A DNA stretch of 64,000 nt from JALHNI01 sp965229305 (GCA_965229305.1 CBDDIZ010000042.1:310001-374000), one strand, 5' to 3'. Positions 17,863-26,335 are shown, counted from the first letter of the stretch. The notes: generated by a model not told the origin, from the sequence alone. Numbers and translations are program-made.

Positions 17863-18741
17863 TTACTTCGCTGCCGGCATTGTCCCCATTAGTGCTTGAT
17901 GTTGATCATGGCTCAACACATTGGTTGCGTTCATGACTGCATGAATGAAATCCATTCTCTGTTCCGTCCGCAACTTTTCAATTTCGGCGACTTTCGCTTG
18001 GATTCTCGAAGTGTCAACTTGATCGGCGCCAGTCAGCGAATATAGCTCTTGCTCGGCTTGATCAATCTTGCGTTGCGCTGATGCCTGATCCATCAGTGCC
18101 TTTTCTTTCAACCGATTTAGCTTTGTTTTTTGGTCGCCAGTGAGCATGATGTGTTGCGAATGATTCAGGAAGAAACCCGTAGAGCCAACATGCAGCAGGT
18201 GCGACTCACCAGGCTGGCCGGGCATGGCCGAAGACGGCCCACTCATTCCAGACATCGCGGGGGGAGGCGGAGGAGTACTCATGCCGGAGTTGCCGCTGGG
18301 AGGCATGCCCATCATGCCCATGCAGCACATCCCCATTGCCTTCGCTGGAGCCTTCATTCCTCCACCGGGCGGCATTGCGCTCATACCACTCATCTCGCCC
18401 TCCATGCTTTTCATCCCCTGCATCTTGCCGCTCATTTCGCCGTCCATCATCCCCATGCCCTTTCCAGAGCCCATTGGCATCGGCTGATTCGCGTTCGATT
18501 TGTTGCCAACTCCCGTTTTGTCCACAGCCGCCTGCAATCTCGCGATCTCGGCGCGCATTTCAGCGATTTGGTCTGCAAGCTGCTTGTTTTGACTCCCGCT
18601 ATTCGCCGGAGCAGGCCGCCCCATCGGAGCCATCGGAGCCTGAGGGAAGCTAGTTCCCGCTCCCGCAAACATTAGAACAGCGACACAGAGTGCAGAGGGC
18701 GCTCGCCTCGGCGCTCTGATAACTAGAGGGATTGATCGCAT
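17863..18741 (-). CDS. Met-rich periplasmic protein with LTxxQ-like helical domain
   Basis: A 292-residue protein with a signal peptide, then a short coiled coil (LADQIAEMRAEIARLQAAVD). A very Met-rich middle follows (GKGMGMMDGEM, GMCCMGMMGMPP, MSGMSGPSSAM), then a Spy/CpxP-like helical domain with LTGDQKTKLNRLKEKAL and LSHDQHQALMG, two degenerate LTxxQ motifs. CpxP/CnrX-like proteins sense or chaperone in the periplasm and often bind metal. The Met clusters fit Cu+/Ag+. AGGAG precedes the ATG. It lies directly before the Met-rich reductase and is probably cotranscribed with it. No two-component sensor is present nearby. Confidence 0.8.
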   Translation of the reverse strand: MRSIPLVIRAPRRAPSALCVAVLMFAGAGTSFPQAPMAPMGRPAPANSGSQNKQLADQIAEMRAEIARLQAAVDKTGVGNKSNANQPMPMGSGKGMGMMDGEMSGKMQGMKSMEGEMSGMSAMPPGGGMKAPAKAMGMCCMGMMGMPPSGNSGMSTPPPPPAMSGMSGPSSAMPGQPGESHLLHVGSTGFFLNHSQHIMLTGDQKTKLNRLKEKALMDQASAQRKIDQAEQELYSLTGADQVDTSRIQAKVAEIEKLRTEQRMDFIHAVMNATNVLSHDQHQALMGTMPAAK

Positions 18742-18834
18742 ACATTTGCTCCTGAATCTTGTAAAGCTCGAGGACTATCTGGGCTCGATAATTTCGTATT
18801 AAGGCTCGACATCATGGCTTTCCCATCTTCGGCC

Positions 18835-19152
18835 TCAACGAGTCGAGCTCATCTCAATTTTGCTTACTGTAACCGTCTTCCCGTCTGGGCTCAGTGTGCC
18901 CGTAAGTTTGGCGGGATGTCCGGCGTGCTTCTCAAGTTCGGCGAAGTCCTGATTTTTAATCTCGAGGATTCTGCCTTTGCAGACGAACACATATTTTTCG
19001 CCGGCCTTAATGCAATTCTGAATGCACTTGGAGTCCATGTGCGACCTTCCGCACATGCTTGTAGTAATCTCGCCAGCCCACGTTTGCGCGGCGAAGCTGA
19101 CACCACACGTGATGCAAACCGCAAACAGGATTTCAAGAGTCTTTGTGATCAT
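18835..19152 (-). CDS. Small exported Cys protein, OB-like family copy 1
   Basis: A 105-residue protein with a signal peptide. The mature part has MCGRSHMDSKCIQNCIKAG, a strand pair (KYVFVCKGRILEIKNQ) and a C-terminal beta segment (AKLTGTLSPDGKTVTVSKIE). The KVTGTL-type ending and the Cys/His motif also occur in the protein encoded at 22,028, so the two are paralogues. The pattern is common among small secreted proteins of Acidobacteriota as far as I know; no function is established. Three Cys plus His/Met in a row suggest metal binding. Confidence 0.7.
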   Translation of the reverse strand: MITKTLEILFAVCITCGVSFAAQTWAGEITTSMCGRSHMDSKCIQNCIKAGEKYVFVCKGRILEIKNQDFAELEKHAGHPAKLTGTLSPDGKTVTVSKIEMSSTR

Positions 19153-19202
19153 CGAAATGCCTTTCTTTTCCCAAAGTCAACCCGGTGTGGTCGCTGAGTT
19201 TC

Positions 19203-19583
19203 CTATTTCGCGACTCGCTTCGCCGTCTGTCGATGGTCGTTCGCCATTTGACGGGCCCGCTCGGAAGCCTTATGTAGATCATCCGCAAAATACTGACAGT
19301 GACCAGCCGTTTCAGGGCTCATAGGGTGCTTGCTCTCGTGCATCGTTGGATTGGTTCTGTACTGCGCCGCCAGTTCACGATGCTCCTTCGACTCAGCTTC
19401 AAGCTCGCCTGCCTTCGCGTCAAAGTGTCGAGCAATCCTCTCATGGTCTTGCGCGCTCTTCGCGTTTGTGATGAGGGATTTCAGTTCCTGTTTGCCCAAC
19501 AGCCCACGATCATCAGCGGTCAGTAAGGCACCTGCGAAGGTGATCACCAACATCGAGAATAAAACCGTTCTCATCTTAGTCAT
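19203..19583 (-). CDS. Small exported His-containing protein, DHxRLA family copy 2
   Basis: A 126-residue protein with a signal peptide (MRTVLFSMLVITFAGALLTA) and the family core: LGKQELKSLITNAKS, DHERIARHFDAKA, ESKEHRELAAQYR, NPTMHESKHPMSPETAGHC, and MANDHRQTAKR. The ATG at 19,583 is taken as start; ATG 19,598 is equally possible. It aligns along its whole length with the protein from 21,500 and more loosely with that from 220. His at fixed spacing on amphipathic helices and a conserved HC pair suggest a helical metal-binding protein, by inference. Confidence 0.7.
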   Translation of the reverse strand: MTKMRTVLFSMLVITFAGALLTADDRGLLGKQELKSLITNAKSAQDHERIARHFDAKAGELEAESKEHRELAAQYRTNPTMHESKHPMSPETAGHCQYFADDLHKASERARQMANDHRQTAKRVAK

Positions 19584-19760
19584 ATTTAGGTTTTCCATAA
19601 CTCTTGATAATGCATTCAGAGGGCCACATTCCAGAAAGTCCTTTATGGCGGTTTCGTGCCGGTTTGCCCGTAGTTCCATAACGACATCTGAGACTGGAAT
19701 GCGTCATATGGCGCACCCAGTGCGCAAATCACCCACCTGCGCTTGCGCCGAGCCCAATGC

Positions 19761-20813
19761 CTACTGAAGCACCTTGACGAAAACACTTCCATCCCGTTCG
19801 CCAGCGAGCAGTACCCCGCCATCAGGCATTGGGACAAGGCTCAAGAATGTGCCCTCTTCGGAAATTGCATTTGAACCATGGGCTCTTGCTTCCTTCCATC
19901 GAATGGTCTTGCCCTCGGTCCACGCCACAAAAGTCCCCTTTGAGGTTCGGGTGACAACAGGTTGTCTTCCAGGACCGAGCAATTCCTCATCAGAGCCATT
20001 CGACAGATAGAGATTGCCTTCTCTCCGCCAAACAGAAACACTCGAGTTCTTTGGGCCAAGCAGAAGCGAACCGCCATCCATGGGACATGCGTTGAGCTTC
20101 CAGTTTCCAGACCCAAGCTTTGCCGCGGTTCCAAATGTCGCGCCACCATCCGTCGATCTGACGAGATACATGTCTCGATTCCCGTCCAACGAGTTCCGAA
20201 ACATCACGCCGATCACGCCTTCGCTATCCACAACCGCAGTTGGATGACAGCACTCGCAGACCGATCCGGACGGCGACTGATAGACCAACCTGTTTGACGA
20301 CCAGGTCTGGCCACCATCCTTCGAGACTGAACCATACAGTTTGGTCCCTTTCTCTCGTAAATCAAGCCAAGTGGCAAACAAGATGTTCCGGCCACCCGCT
20401 GCGAGGCTATGGAGGCCCTCTCTAGCTGAAGCAGCAACATCGTTCACTCTTGTCGGCGCCGACCATGTGGCTCCATGATCTACGCTTCGCCACGACATCA
20501 CGTCGCCATCTGCCCCACGACCCTTTTCTCCTGTGATGGCAGTAATTACGATCGCGTCTTTTGTGACAGCGACGCGGGGCCCACGTCGCATCCCCAGCGA
20601 AAGTTTTCCTTGTTCCGCGACTGACACCGGTTTACTCCAAGTTCTGCCGGCGTCATTCGAGCCCACGAAATAGATTCCATCCCCAGAGCCATAAGTCAGA
20701 GCGATCTCACTGCCCAGAGCTTCTAGATGGGGTTGTCGATTTGGCTGACCACCGCTGGGAGTCGTCCATTCAGCGGCGGGAAGGAAGAAGGCTAAGAAGA
20801 TTGGGAATAACAT
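19761..20813 (-). CDS. Exported Asp-box (BNR) beta-propeller protein with CECC motif
   Basis: A 350-residue protein with a short signal peptide and at least four Asp-box repeats (SNDAGRTWSKP, SVDHGATWSAP, SKDGGQTWSSN, STDGGATFGTA), which points to a sialidase-like six-bladed propeller. Sialidase catalytic residues are not evident, so it is more likely a binding or redox-associated propeller than an enzyme. An unusual SVCECCHPTAV motif lies between blades, giving three Cys and one His close together, a plausible metal site. The gene is codirectional with the island. About 65 bases separate it from the DUF411 gene upstream. Confidence 0.8.
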   Translation of the reverse strand: MLFPIFLAFFLPAAEWTTPSGGQPNRQPHLEALGSEIALTYGSGDGIYFVGSNDAGRTWSKPVSVAEQGKLSLGMRRGPRVAVTKDAIVITAITGEKGRGADGDVMSWRSVDHGATWSAPTRVNDVAASAREGLHSLAAGGRNILFATWLDLREKGTKLYGSVSKDGGQTWSSNRLVYQSPSGSVCECCHPTAVVDSEGVIGVMFRNSLDGNRDMYLVRSTDGGATFGTAAKLGSGNWKLNACPMDGGSLLLGPKNSSVSVWRREGNLYLSNGSDEELLGPGRQPVVTRTSKGTFVAWTEGKTIRWKEARAHGSNAISEEGTFLSLVPMPDGGVLLAGERDGSVFVKVLQ

Positions 20814-20879
20814 TGTGCAAATACCTTTCTGTCGATTTTTCTTGGCAGAACCCCGCGGGCCGGCTCAATTCAGTGAGGT

Positions 20880-21332
20880 TCATCGGCCCACAGCCGGATA
20901 CCTTTGGTAGACGGAGAGAATTCCTCCGCTATCGAAGCTCACTACGCTATATGCGTCATGGCGAGGTCCCTCCATTCCAGGAGAGCCTGCGGGCATACCT
21001 GGAACAGAGAGCCCCTTTATTTTGGGTTTCTCTCCAAGCAGTCGTTGAATTTCGGCGGCAGGAACATGGCCCTCAATGCTGAAACCGTCCACGACGGCCG
21101 TGTGACAGGATTGAAGTTTCTCCGGCACTCCATATTTCTGACGATACTCACCCGTGGATACAACTTCATTGACTATCACTTTGAAGCCATTTGCGCGTAT
21201 ATGCTCGACCCACTTCCCGCAGCAACCGCAGGTCTTGGTTTTGAACACCGTCAACGTTGGAGGCGCAGTGGACATACCCGCCGAAATCGATAGCAGGAAC
21301 GCTATCCCAAGTTTGACCGTCTTTTTCGTCAT
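20880..21332 (-). CDS. DUF411 periplasmic metal-binding protein
   Basis: A 150-residue exported protein of the DUF411 family. After the signal peptide it has TLTVFKTKTCGCCGKWVEHI, a thioredoxin-like start with a CGCC site, and LQSCHTAVVDGFSIEGHVPA, the second conserved motif. Members occur with copper and silver resistance genes and are thought to bind metal or act as periplasmic chaperones. The extra C-terminal part has GMPAGSPGMEG. ATG 21,332 has AGGAG at the right distance; the open frame extends to 21,404. Confidence 0.9.
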   Translation of the reverse strand: MTKKTVKLGIAFLLSISAGMSTAPPTLTVFKTKTCGCCGKWVEHIRANGFKVIVNEVVSTGEYRQKYGVPEKLQSCHTAVVDGFSIEGHVPAAEIQRLLGEKPKIKGLSVPGMPAGSPGMEGPRHDAYSVVSFDSGGILSVYQRYPAVGR

Positions 21333-21499
21333 TAACAGTTCTCCTCGAAGCAAAGTTGGATGTGGCAACTCGCGCCGGATCATCCTTGATTGAATGCTCT
21401 GCAAAGCGCACGCGTCACTTGAGCTAACACCGTAGTCAGAGCCGCCGAACTTTCACGCCGACGGCGGCTCGCAATTGCAAGGCACTCTCCTCAGGCCCC

Positions 21500-21898
21500 T
21501 TACTTCACGTTCTTTGCCATTTCCTCATGCATGGCTGCCATCTCAGTCATGATCGCGGCTTGCTTTCGACAATGCTCAGCGAAGGTAAGGCAATGCGAGG
21601 CCGTGTCCGGAGCTCCGGGGCGCTTCGTTTCGCTTGCGGTGGGATTGGCTCGGTATTTTGAGGCGAGTTCCACGTGCTCCTTGGCATCAGCCTCATGCTT
21701 AGCAGCGGCTGCTCGATAGTGTTCAGCCAGCTTGCGATGATCGGCTGACGTTTTGGCCGTTGCCACCAAATCTTTCAGCTGCTTCTTGCTGAGGGGTTTT
21801 CCAGCCGTTTGGGCAGTGCTGGACTGGGGCAACATGAAGGCTCCACCCGCGAGGGCTGCGACCGTAAATCCCCGTCTATTCGTAATAGTTCGTTCCAT
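21500..21898 (-). CDS. Tat-exported His-containing protein, DHxRLA family copy 3
   Basis: A 132-residue protein whose N-terminus (TNRRGFTVAALAGGAF) is a twin-arginine signal, unlike the Sec signals of its two paralogues. The core is LSKKQLKDLVATAKTS, DHRKLAEHYRAAAAKHEAD, KEHVELASKYR, NPTASETKRPGAPDTASHC and MAAMHEEMAK. Tat export suggests folding, perhaps with metal bound, before export; that is inference. AAAGGAG precedes the ATG at 21,898. It lies between the OB-like gene at 22,028 and the DUF411 gene. Confidence 0.7.
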   Translation of the reverse strand: MERTITNRRGFTVAALAGGAFMLPQSSTAQTAGKPLSKKQLKDLVATAKTSADHRKLAEHYRAAAAKHEADAKEHVELASKYRANPTASETKRPGAPDTASHCLTFAEHCRKQAAIMTEMAAMHEEMAKNVK

Positions 21899-22027
21899 AT
21901 CATTTTTCTCCTTTGGACATCCGGGCTTGCCGGGAGATTCGCGTCGTTGATAGGGAGCGGAAGGAAGTGACTGCGACTTCGAGGTCGGCCGTATTCCCAT
22001 CCGCTTAGTCTAGACTGAGCAGTCTTT

Positions 22028-22393
22028 TTACTTTGCGGCTTCGATGGTTTTCAGAGCGAAACCCTTTACTCCTCCTTTTTCAACCAGAGTGCCAGTCACT
22101 TTGACCTTTTTTTCTATGAAAGGCATTAGCTTTTCGTTCTGATTCTTGTGGTCGGTCGCGACCGGGAGATAGAGCGTACCGCTGGCTTCGTCAAGCAAGG
22201 CAAGAGGGACGCCGGCTTTGGCGCAGGCCGTGGCACAGCTTTCATGCTTCTCTCCCTTGCTGTTGTGAGACATGTAGCAGCCGGTGTCTACCACTAGACT
22301 CGTCATGGTCATTTCTTTGCCTTTATCGCCGTGATCGTGCTGGGCCATCGCCAGCGTGGCTCCCGCGATTAGCATCATGATGGTGTTCTTCAT
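22028..22393 (-). CDS. Small exported Cys protein, OB-like family copy 2
   Basis: A 121-residue protein with a signal peptide, a His/Asp start to the mature part (AQHDHGDKGKEM), a Cys/His motif (VDTGCYMSHNSKGEKHESC, then ATACAKAG) and a beta-rich end (KKVKVTGTLVEKGGVKGFA). It shares the Cys spacing and the KVTGTL end with the protein from 18,835. AAGGATC lies upstream of the ATG. The HDHGDK tail end could hold Cu2+ at the N-terminus. Unknown function; a metal-binding role is inferred from position and motif. Confidence 0.7.
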   Translation of the reverse strand: MKNTIMMLIAGATLAMAQHDHGDKGKEMTMTSLVVDTGCYMSHNSKGEKHESCATACAKAGVPLALLDEASGTLYLPVATDHKNQNEKLMPFIEKKVKVTGTLVEKGGVKGFALKTIEAAK

Positions 22394-22493
22394 TTTGTTT
22401 TGATCCTTTGTATTTGAGTTGTTTCAGACTTGCGATCTGGATCACTTTGCGGTGACGATCAGGGACGCAGAAGCGGATTGCCATTGCAGCCGA

Positions 22494-24044
22494 CTATTGC
22501 TCATTACCGCCGGAAGCGGGCTCAGATATTCCCGTTGATTTGGGTATCCCCAGATCGGCACCGCCGCCCAGAAGAAGCCCTTGAATCTCGATGGCACGCT
22601 GCCAGGTGCTAACCAAAGCAGCCACGTAGCTATCTTGAAACTGGAAGAGGTTCCGCTGCGCAATCAGCGCTTGCGGATATGCGCCGGCCATCTGGCGGAA
22701 GTTGGCGAGGTACAGGTCGTACGCTTGGCGAGCTTTCGGGAGGATACGTGTCCGATACCGCTCAACCGCCGCCGATGAGTCTTTATAGTCCTTGTACTCT
22801 GCCGCTAACCGCGCCTTCAGAGAGAGCTTCGTTCGTTGTACTTCTAAACGGGCGCGCTCGGCATCTGCCTTCGCCGCCTTCACTCCACCTTGATTCCGAT
22901 TGAAGATCGGAATCTCGACACCCACATCGAAAATTCCTTCCAGGCCACGCCTCTGCGTAGGACCTAGGGGGCCGACCTCGCCGTACTCGCGATTGTTCCG
23001 GAGCCCGCCTCGAATAAAGAGGTTTGGAATCTTTTCGACTTCGGCCCGACGGACTGAGAACTCGGATTGACGCACCGCCACCTCAGCCGCTCGAAGTTCG
23101 GGACTTTCTTTGTAGATCACCTCTAAAGCTTGGTCAGCATCCAGCTTGGGGAAGTCCTCGAGGTTCCCCGCAAGAAGCGTGGGCTTCAGAGACGGATTGT
23201 TCAAGACTGCTGCGAGTTGGCGCCAAGTTCGTTCTCGTGCGTTGCGGGCGTTGACGAGTTCGAGTTGGATACGCTCAGACTCAGTCTCCGCGGACAGGAG
23301 GTCGGGCTTGTCGGCTTGTCCGACGTTTGCCAATTCCTGCGAAACGGATACTGCACGCATCGCCAAGTTTGCTAAATCCGAACGGACTTGAATCAGAAGC
23401 TGATCGCCCAGGGCCTGGTAATACAAGGTTCGGACGGAATTGAGGAGCCGCTGTTTTTGCGCACTCTGATGCTCGACTTGAACCGCCTGATCTTGCAGAG
23501 CAACTTTGCGGTCCAACCCTAGCTTGCCCGCCGTGATGAATCGTTGTTCCACGAAGCCGCCAATTGCCCCACCACCAGTAACTTTGGATACATGCTCTCC
23601 GTTCGCGCCGAAAGTCGGGTTCGGCCAAAGTCCAGCTTGTTGCGCGCGTCCGGCCGCAGCGTCGACCATGGCTTTCGCCTGTCCAATAGTTGGGTTCGCC
23701 TCGAGAGCCATACGCTCCAGATCTTCAAGACGAAGGCCCGCAACCTCAGTGGAGGCGTTTAGCGCAGGGAGGCCAGCCGCCTCGGTTGTGCTGACTGGCT
23801 TTACTAACTCCAGCGGCATCGGGCACTTTGTGCATTTGCCAGGAGCGTTTGACCGGACTTCTGGATGCATCGGGCAAGCGTATACAACACCAGCCGGTGC
23901 TGGCTTGCCCGATGCAGGCGCAGCCTCGTGGACGTGTTCGGGTGGTTTAGGAGGTTGTTGGGCTGGCGCCGAAAGCGCAAAGGCCATACTCAGAACAACG
24001 CTCCACATCGGATTCGAGATCCTCGTACCAAAATGTCTGTTCAT
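22494..24044 (-). CDS. TolC-family channel with N-terminal HMBD
   Basis: A 516-residue outer-membrane factor with a signal peptide ending near APAQ. A heavy-metal-binding domain (YACPMHPEV, then CTKCPMPLELV, about residues 55-83) follows, then two OEP coiled-coil modules (LRLEDLERMALEANP start; GIFDVGVEIPIFNRNQGG in the second half). It would form an efflux channel; the HMBD, usual in adaptor proteins or ATPases, is unusual on a channel and would face the periplasm. The start is taken at ATG 24,044; a start at 24,068 would overlap the oxidase gene. No RND pump of its own is nearby, so it may serve the Cus pump or another partner. Confidence 0.88.
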   Translation of the reverse strand: MNRHFGTRISNPMWSVVLSMAFALSAPAQQPPKPPEHVHEAAPASGKPAPAGVVYACPMHPEVRSNAPGKCTKCPMPLELVKPVSTTEAAGLPALNASTEVAGLRLEDLERMALEANPTIGQAKAMVDAAAGRAQQAGLWPNPTFGANGEHVSKVTGGGAIGGFVEQRFITAGKLGLDRKVALQDQAVQVEHQSAQKQRLLNSVRTLYYQALGDQLLIQVRSDLANLAMRAVSVSQELANVGQADKPDLLSAETESERIQLELVNARNARERTWRQLAAVLNNPSLKPTLLAGNLEDFPKLDADQALEVIYKESPELRAAEVAVRQSEFSVRRAEVEKIPNLFIRGGLRNNREYGEVGPLGPTQRRGLEGIFDVGVEIPIFNRNQGGVKAAKADAERARLEVQRTKLSLKARLAAEYKDYKDSSAAVERYRTRILPKARQAYDLYLANFRQMAGAYPQALIAQRNLFQFQDSYVAALVSTWQRAIEIQGLLLGGGADLGIPKSTGISEPASGGNEQ

Positions 24045-24051
24045 CTTCGCG

Positions 24052-25641
24052 CTATTTCCCATGCTCATGAACGTGTGCCGCCGGTGGGGTTTTCTTGTCC
24101 TTCGGCTTGGCGTCCTCTGCTCTCTTCAGTTCCATGATCTTGTCGTAAACTTCGGGCGTAACCACCCGGACCAGCGTCATCATGCCCATCATGGAACCCG
24201 TCCATCCCTTCCTTAGACCATAGTTTTCTGGCTTGGGCGGAATCACTTCATCCATCACCATCCACATGTCTTGCGGGTAGCCGGGGACTTTCTTCTTCTC
24301 CGGATCGTCCTTCGGGTACATCTCCATCGGATCGCCCGCCTTCGGCATGACATGCCCCTCATGCCCTTGCTGGGCTGGTTCTAAAGTTTTCACCTGCGCC
24401 GCCACTTCGCCACTACCACTGGAAACCAAATGCGAAGTCGCTCGATCTCTGTCCGCGCTCATTCCGAGTCCGCGGCCGAGCGCCGGGCCGAATTCTTCAG
24501 AAAGAGCATCGCCCTTTTTGAGCATGCCCATTCCATCCGTCATGCTGCCGCCGGTATGCAGTCCATGTCCGCCGTGCATCACTGGGCCGACCATCGAAAC
24601 CATCTGGTTCATCATGTGATGAGGCAAGTGGCAGTGCAGCATCCAATCACCCACATACTTCGCCTCGAACTCGATGTTCCGCGCTTGCGCCACACCCACG
24701 ATGATGGTGTTCTGGTCGTACCAAAGCTGCTGAGGCACGCGGCCACCTTCGGTGCCCGTCATGACGAACTGCATGCCATGCATGTGAATCGGATGGTGAT
24801 CCATCCCGATATTCATAAGGCGGATGCGAACACGCTCACCCTGCTTGACGATCATCGGAGTACAGTCCGGCCCGGCCTTCCCATTGAAGCTGAGCCAGTT
24901 AAACTCCATCGACAGGGTATTCGGGACATTATTGTTCGGAAGTAGAGCCCATTCCTGCAGGACGAGGCCGAAGTCCCGATCCACCTTCGGTTCATATGCC
25001 TCTTTGGGGTGCATGATGAACATTCCGATCATGCCCATCATTTCCTGCATGGCGAAGTGAGAGTGGTAGAAGAAGGTTCCGTGTTGGTGCAGTTCGAATT
25101 CGTAGACAAATCGACCCCCAGGAGGGATGGGATCTTGGCCGAGACCGACACTCCCATCCATTTCCATCGGGACCTCAAAGCCGTGCCAGTGAATCGCCGT
25201 CATCTCCGGAAGCCTGTTGTCGACGATCACGCGAACCCGGTCGCCCTGATTCACCTCAATCGTCGGCCCAGGGACGCAACCGTTGAAGCCCCACGCGGTC
25301 ATCGGCCGGCCTGGCATCAACTGAGTCTCAACTACCTCAGCAATCAAATTGAACTCCTTGACTCCCTCGACCACCTTGAACGGCAGCTTGGGAAGGTCGG
25401 GCATCTCCACAGGGAGGTTCGCGCTGATGCGATGTGCCGCGTGCGGATCGGCGCCTGCCGTAGCTGGCATCGTGTGGCCCGCCATGTTGTGTGTTGCCGG
25501 CGGTTTCGCTGGCTGCGCAGCGGCAGGAGCGGAATGGCCAGCATGCGGGTCCGCTTGTTGTTGGCCAGTTGCGTTCCGCCCGGCCCAAAGCGCTGCGCTG
25601 ATCGATGCCAGGCGCGCAAAAAACGTTCTTCTTTCCGTCAT
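24052..25641 (-). CDS. Tat-exported multicopper oxidase
   Basis: A 529-residue laccase-like oxidase. The Tat signal is TERRTFFARLAS. A His/Met-rich linker (DPHAGHSAP, HNMAGHTMPA, DPHAAHR) precedes three cupredoxin domains with the copper motifs IHWHG, FYHSHF, HPIHMHG and HCHLPHHMMNQM; Met fills the type-1 axial position. It is distinct from CopA at 11,820, since it lacks the Met-rich insert in the middle. A C-terminal extension of about 130 residues after the last copper motif ends in a His-containing tail (HVHEHGK). GAGGA precedes ATG 25,641. Cu+ oxidation in the periplasm is the likely role. Confidence 0.9.
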   Translation of the reverse strand: MTERRTFFARLASISAALWAGRNATGQQQADPHAGHSAPAAAQPAKPPATHNMAGHTMPATAGADPHAAHRISANLPVEMPDLPKLPFKVVEGVKEFNLIAEVVETQLMPGRPMTAWGFNGCVPGPTIEVNQGDRVRVIVDNRLPEMTAIHWHGFEVPMEMDGSVGLGQDPIPPGGRFVYEFELHQHGTFFYHSHFAMQEMMGMIGMFIMHPKEAYEPKVDRDFGLVLQEWALLPNNNVPNTLSMEFNWLSFNGKAGPDCTPMIVKQGERVRIRLMNIGMDHHPIHMHGMQFVMTGTEGGRVPQQLWYDQNTIIVGVAQARNIEFEAKYVGDWMLHCHLPHHMMNQMVSMVGPVMHGGHGLHTGGSMTDGMGMLKKGDALSEEFGPALGRGLGMSADRDRATSHLVSSGSGEVAAQVKTLEPAQQGHEGHVMPKAGDPMEMYPKDDPEKKKVPGYPQDMWMVMDEVIPPKPENYGLRKGWTGSMMGMMTLVRVVTPEVYDKIMELKRAEDAKPKDKKTPPAAHVHEHGK

Positions 25642-25713
25642 TTTCAAATCCTCTTGTGCTGATCTAAACGCCGTACCCGAGAGCTTCTGCATTCTGGGAG
25701 GCGAAATTTCCTT

Positions 25714-25750
25714 GCGCGGTCAACCGCGCGAGACTGATCGAATTCCGATC
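25714..25750. repeat. Two adjacent inverted repeats upstream of the oxidase gene
   Basis: GCGCGGT-CA-ACCGCGC (25,714-25,729) is followed by GATCG-AATTC-CGATC (25,736-25,750). They lie in the 277-base gap between the Cys/His gene and the oxidase start. They could form a processing or attenuation hairpin or an operator; neither can be decided here. Confidence 0.35.
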
Positions 25751-25918
25751 GGAGCGCGCAATGGAACGTCGGCCATGTCGCCCGTTTCCTCCGAAGAACC
25801 TCAAGCAGGCCGAAACTCAACATGGCAGGCTAAAGCCTTCCGAATGGGAGCCTAGACGCAAGTTATCTCGCGAGGGCTCTGAGTCTCGTTGACTGGGGTT
25901 GTGGAGGCGAGGAAATGC

Positions 25919-26335
25919 CTAGATCCGAAGGATCGAGGTAAGGGAGAGGGGACTTAATCTCGGAAAAAGCTCGTGCGTTGGAGGGAGCGGAGAAGACGAA
26001 AACACCGGAACCAGTTGAGCTTCGATGCGGACCGCTACAAAGGAAACACCCTGCAGATCATCAGCCGACGAAGCCTTGGAGCGCTTCTCCGCAACTAACT
26101 CGTGATGAGAACATTGCTCATCGTTGGTCGGGGGCTGCGACTCTTTAGGGGAGTGTTTCTGATGGCACGGCATCTCATGCTCGGGGGCCTGAGTAGCCTT
26201 AGTTTGGCGCTCAACGGAAAGGAAAGAACACATTTCCACGCATTGAGTGCCGCCCAAAACGGCTCCAATGAGCACGACGGCCACGAGTTGGAAAAACTTT
26301 GCCACCAGCCTTGATCCTAAACCTATTTTGTCCAT
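25919..26335 (-). CDS. Cys/His membrane-anchored small protein (CVEMCS/MPCHQ type), copy 2
   Basis: A 138-residue protein with one hydrophobic segment (FFQLVAVVLIGAVLGG), then QCVEMCSFLSVERQ, EMPCHQKHS, EQCSHHELVAEKRS and a C-terminus ending LTSILRI. It is the close paralogue of the protein from 2,948, matching in every Cys position. GGAGAG lies nine bases before ATG 26,335; a GTG at 26,356 overlapping the ATPase stop is the alternative. Coupling to the copper ATPase suggests it takes up or passes on Cu+ exported by that pump, an inference. Confidence 0.72.
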   Translation of the reverse strand: MDKIGLGSRLVAKFFQLVAVVLIGAVLGGTQCVEMCSFLSVERQTKATQAPEHEMPCHQKHSPKESQPPTNDEQCSHHELVAEKRSKASSADDLQGVSFVAVRIEAQLVPVFSSSPLPPTHELFPRLSPLSLTSILRI

